A stretch of 64,000 nucleotides of DNA from contig DATNDG010000057.1 of the NCBI GenBank assembly GCA_035553515.1, forward strand, positions 1 to 64,000, written 5' to 3'. The stretch is from DAHUYF01 sp035553515 (GTDB taxonomy: Bacteria; Pseudomonadota; Alphaproteobacteria; ATCC43930; CGMCC-115725). This document shows, piece by piece, positions 62,578 through 64,000 of this stretch. The notes below the pieces were generated by a model. It saw only the letters and a program-made list of their open reading frames with translations. It did not search any database and was not told the DNA's origin. Every line of letters starts with the position of its first letter. Position 1 is the stretch's first letter. The position numbers and the translations under genes were made by a program.

Positions 62578-63483
62578 ATGCTGTTCATTCCGTTTCCCGC
62601 CATCGATCCCGAGGTCTTCCGCCTTGGCCCCTATGTCGTCGATCACTGGACGCTCGGTCCCTTTGCTGTGCGCTGGTACGCGCTCGCCTATATCGCCGGG
62701 CTGGTCATCGGCTGGCGCTACTGCCTGGCGCTCGCCAAGCGGCCGCCGCAAGTGGCGCGGCCGCAGGACGTCGACGATTTCCTGGTCTGGGCGACGCTCG
62801 GCGTCGTGCTCGGCGGTCGCACCGGCTATGTGCTGTTCTACAACTTCCCCTATTACATGCAGCATCCGGAGGAGATCTTCTTCCTCTGGCATGGCGGCAT
62901 GTCGTTCCACGGCGGCGCGATCGGCGTCTGCATCGCCATCCTGCTGTTCTGCCGACAACGCAAGATTCCGCTGCTCAGCTTCGCCGACATCATCGCCTGC
63001 GCGGTGCCGATCGGTCTCTTTTTTGGACGCATCGCCAATTTCATCAATGGCGAGCTCTGGGGCCGCATGACCGACGTGCCCTGGGCGATGATCTTCCCCA
63101 CGGGCGCGGCAAGTCCGCTGGCGGTACCGCCGGCGCTGCGCCCGTTCTGTCAGCCCGCGACCCTTTTCGACGGCGCAGCGGGCCTTAACTGTCCGCGCCA
63201 TCCGAGCGAGCTCTACGAGGCCTTCCTCGAAGGCATCCTGCTGTTCACCGTGCTGTGGATCTGCCAGCGCCGCGGACTGAGGATGCGACCGGGAGCCATC
63301 ACCGGCGTCTTCCTCATCGGCTATGGCTGCGCGCGCATCATCGCCGAGTTCTTCCGCCAGCCTGATCCTCAGCTCGGCTTCCTCTTCTGGGGAGTCACCA
63401 TGGGTCAGCTCCTGTCGGTGCCGCTGCTGTTTATCGGGCTCTGGCTGATACTGCGCGCGAAGCCCGTGCCGGCGCCGGCGTGA
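62578..63483 (+). CDS. lgt: prolipoprotein diacylglyceryl transferase
   Basis: A 301-residue membrane enzyme that transfers diacylglycerol from phosphatidylglycerol to the lipobox Cys of lipoproteins. Signature GRIANFINGELWGR, preceded by HGGMSFHGGAIG; about seven membrane helices. It is needed for the RlpA and the small lipoproteins encoded in this window. The next gene overlaps its stop (GTGA). Confidence 0.96.
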   Translation: MLFIPFPAIDPEVFRLGPYVVDHWTLGPFAVRWYALAYIAGLVIGWRYCLALAKRPPQVARPQDVDDFLVWATLGVVLGGRTGYVLFYNFPYYMQHPEEIFFLWHGGMSFHGGAIGVCIAILLFCRQRKIPLLSFADIIACAVPIGLFFGRIANFINGELWGRMTDVPWAMIFPTGAASPLAVPPALRPFCQPATLFDGAAGLNCPRHPSELYEAFLEGILLFTVLWICQRRGLRMRPGAITGVFLIGYGCARIIAEFFRQPDPQLGFLFWGVTMGQLLSVPLLFIGLWLILRAKPVPAPA

Positions 63484-64000
63484 ACGAGCTCGCGCGGCTG
63501 CTGGCGCAGCGCATCCGCACCGCCGGCCCGCTCACCATCGCCGAGTTCATGCAAGAGGCGCTGCTCCATCCGCGCCTCGGCTATTACATGACGCGCGATC
63601 CGCTGGGCGCGCGTGGCGATTTCATCACCGCGCCCGAGGTGAGCCAGGTGTTCGGCGAGCTCGTCGGACTCTGGTGCGCGGATATCTGGGACAAGATGGG
63701 GAGGCCCGAGCGCGTCGTGCTCGCGGAGCTCGGCCCCGGCCGCGGCACGCTGATGGCCGATGCGCTGCGCGCGCTGAAGGCGGCGCCGGATTTCGGCCAG
63801 GCGGTGAGCCTCAATCTGGTCGAAGCCAGCCCGGTGCTGCGGCACCAGCAGGCGGCGCTTCTCGCCGCAGCACATCCGAGCTGGCATGAGAGCATCGCCG
63901 GACTGCCCGAGGGCAAGCTGATCCTGATAGCCAACGAATTCCTCGACGCGCTGCCGATCCGCCAGCTGGTGCGCGGCGAGCGTCATTGGCACGAGCGCAT
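63480..64000 (+). CDS. MidA/NDUFAF7-type methyltransferase, 5' part
   Basis: The first 173 residues of a class I SAM methyltransferase; it runs off the window. GTG 63480 overlaps the lgt stop. Segments TIAEFMQEALLHPRLGYYM, GDFITAPEVSQVFGEL, motif I ELGPGRGTLMADAL and IANEFLDALPI match the MidA/NDUFAF7 family, whose eukaryotic members methylate an arginine in a complex I subunit. Bacterial function is less clear. Partial gene. Confidence 0.88.
   Translation, partial: MNELARLLAQRIRTAGPLTIAEFMQEALLHPRLGYYMTRDPLGARGDFITAPEVSQVFGELVGLWCADIWDKMGRPERVVLAELGPGRGTLMADALRALKAAPDFGQAVSLNLVEASPVLRHQQAALLAAAHPSWHESIAGLPEGKLILIANEFLDALPIRQLVRGERHWHER

Overview
The window is gene-dense DNA of very high GC content. 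It reads as the chromosome of an alphaproteobacterium, most likely a Rhodospirillales-type organism. That placement is inferred from the gene set (ELM1-family protein, UbiK, phasin, MidA/NDUFAF7-type methyltransferase, linked carA-carB-greA, two-domain EF-G paralogue) and not from any marker RNA; no rRNA, tRNA, CRISPR array, insertion sequence or prophage was seen. About 66 protein genes can be supported, two of them broken.

Region by region: (1) 92-5401 is a sugar or surface-polysaccharide block: an acetyltransferase and a split transketolase on the minus strand, diverging from a B12-binding radical SAM protein and a glycosyltransferase. (2) 5662-10680 looks accessory: a CLC-type channel with altered motifs, a TetR regulator coupled to a membrane acyltransferase behind an unusually legible promoter and operator, and an MFS transporter. 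(3) 10925-14298 is an arsenic operon (arsR, arsI-like lyase, arsenate reductase, ACR3 pump, EamA transporter). All junctions overlap or nearly touch, but the pump carries a one-base frameshift. A decayed molybdate-type binding protein follows. (4) 15253-22695 is housekeeping: rlpA, yqeY, carA, carB, greA, a HAD phosphatase and an Lrp/AsnC regulator. (5) 22890-30655 combines an ELM1-family protein, a double PAP2 phosphatase, a GT39 glycosyltransferase, a 634-residue protein I do not recognise, trxB and a LysR regulator. (6) 30676-39044 is rich in small hypothetical proteins, with a hydroxy-acid oxidase/SDR pair and an orphan hybrid histidine kinase. (7) 39213-44524 holds msrP, an EF-G paralogue lacking the catalytic histidine, a GNAT enzyme and aspartate aminotransferase. 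(8) 44770-54539 holds uvrB, a FolM-like reductase with folB, uvrC, pgsA and a molybdenum cofactor series (mobB, moeA, an SDR, moaD, moaE). (9) 54549-64000 holds ilvE, MarR, an OmpR/EnvZ-type pair, a phasin, a TetR-like regulator, proC with a YbjN protein, ubiK, hldD, lgt and the start of a MidA-type methyltransferase.

Functional links: the mob/moe/moa genes could supply cofactor to MsrP; hldD, the GT39 protein, the PAP2 protein and the first block all bear on envelope sugars; folB and the FolM-like reductase both act on pterins. No unmistakably new multi-gene system was found. The best leads are the unknown 634-residue protein, the TetR/acyltransferase control region with a predicted leaderless mRNA, an orphan terminator that implies an unannotated small transcript near 31.4-31.7 kb, the EF-G paralogue, and the cysteine-rich ArsI-like protein upstream of a frameshifted pump.
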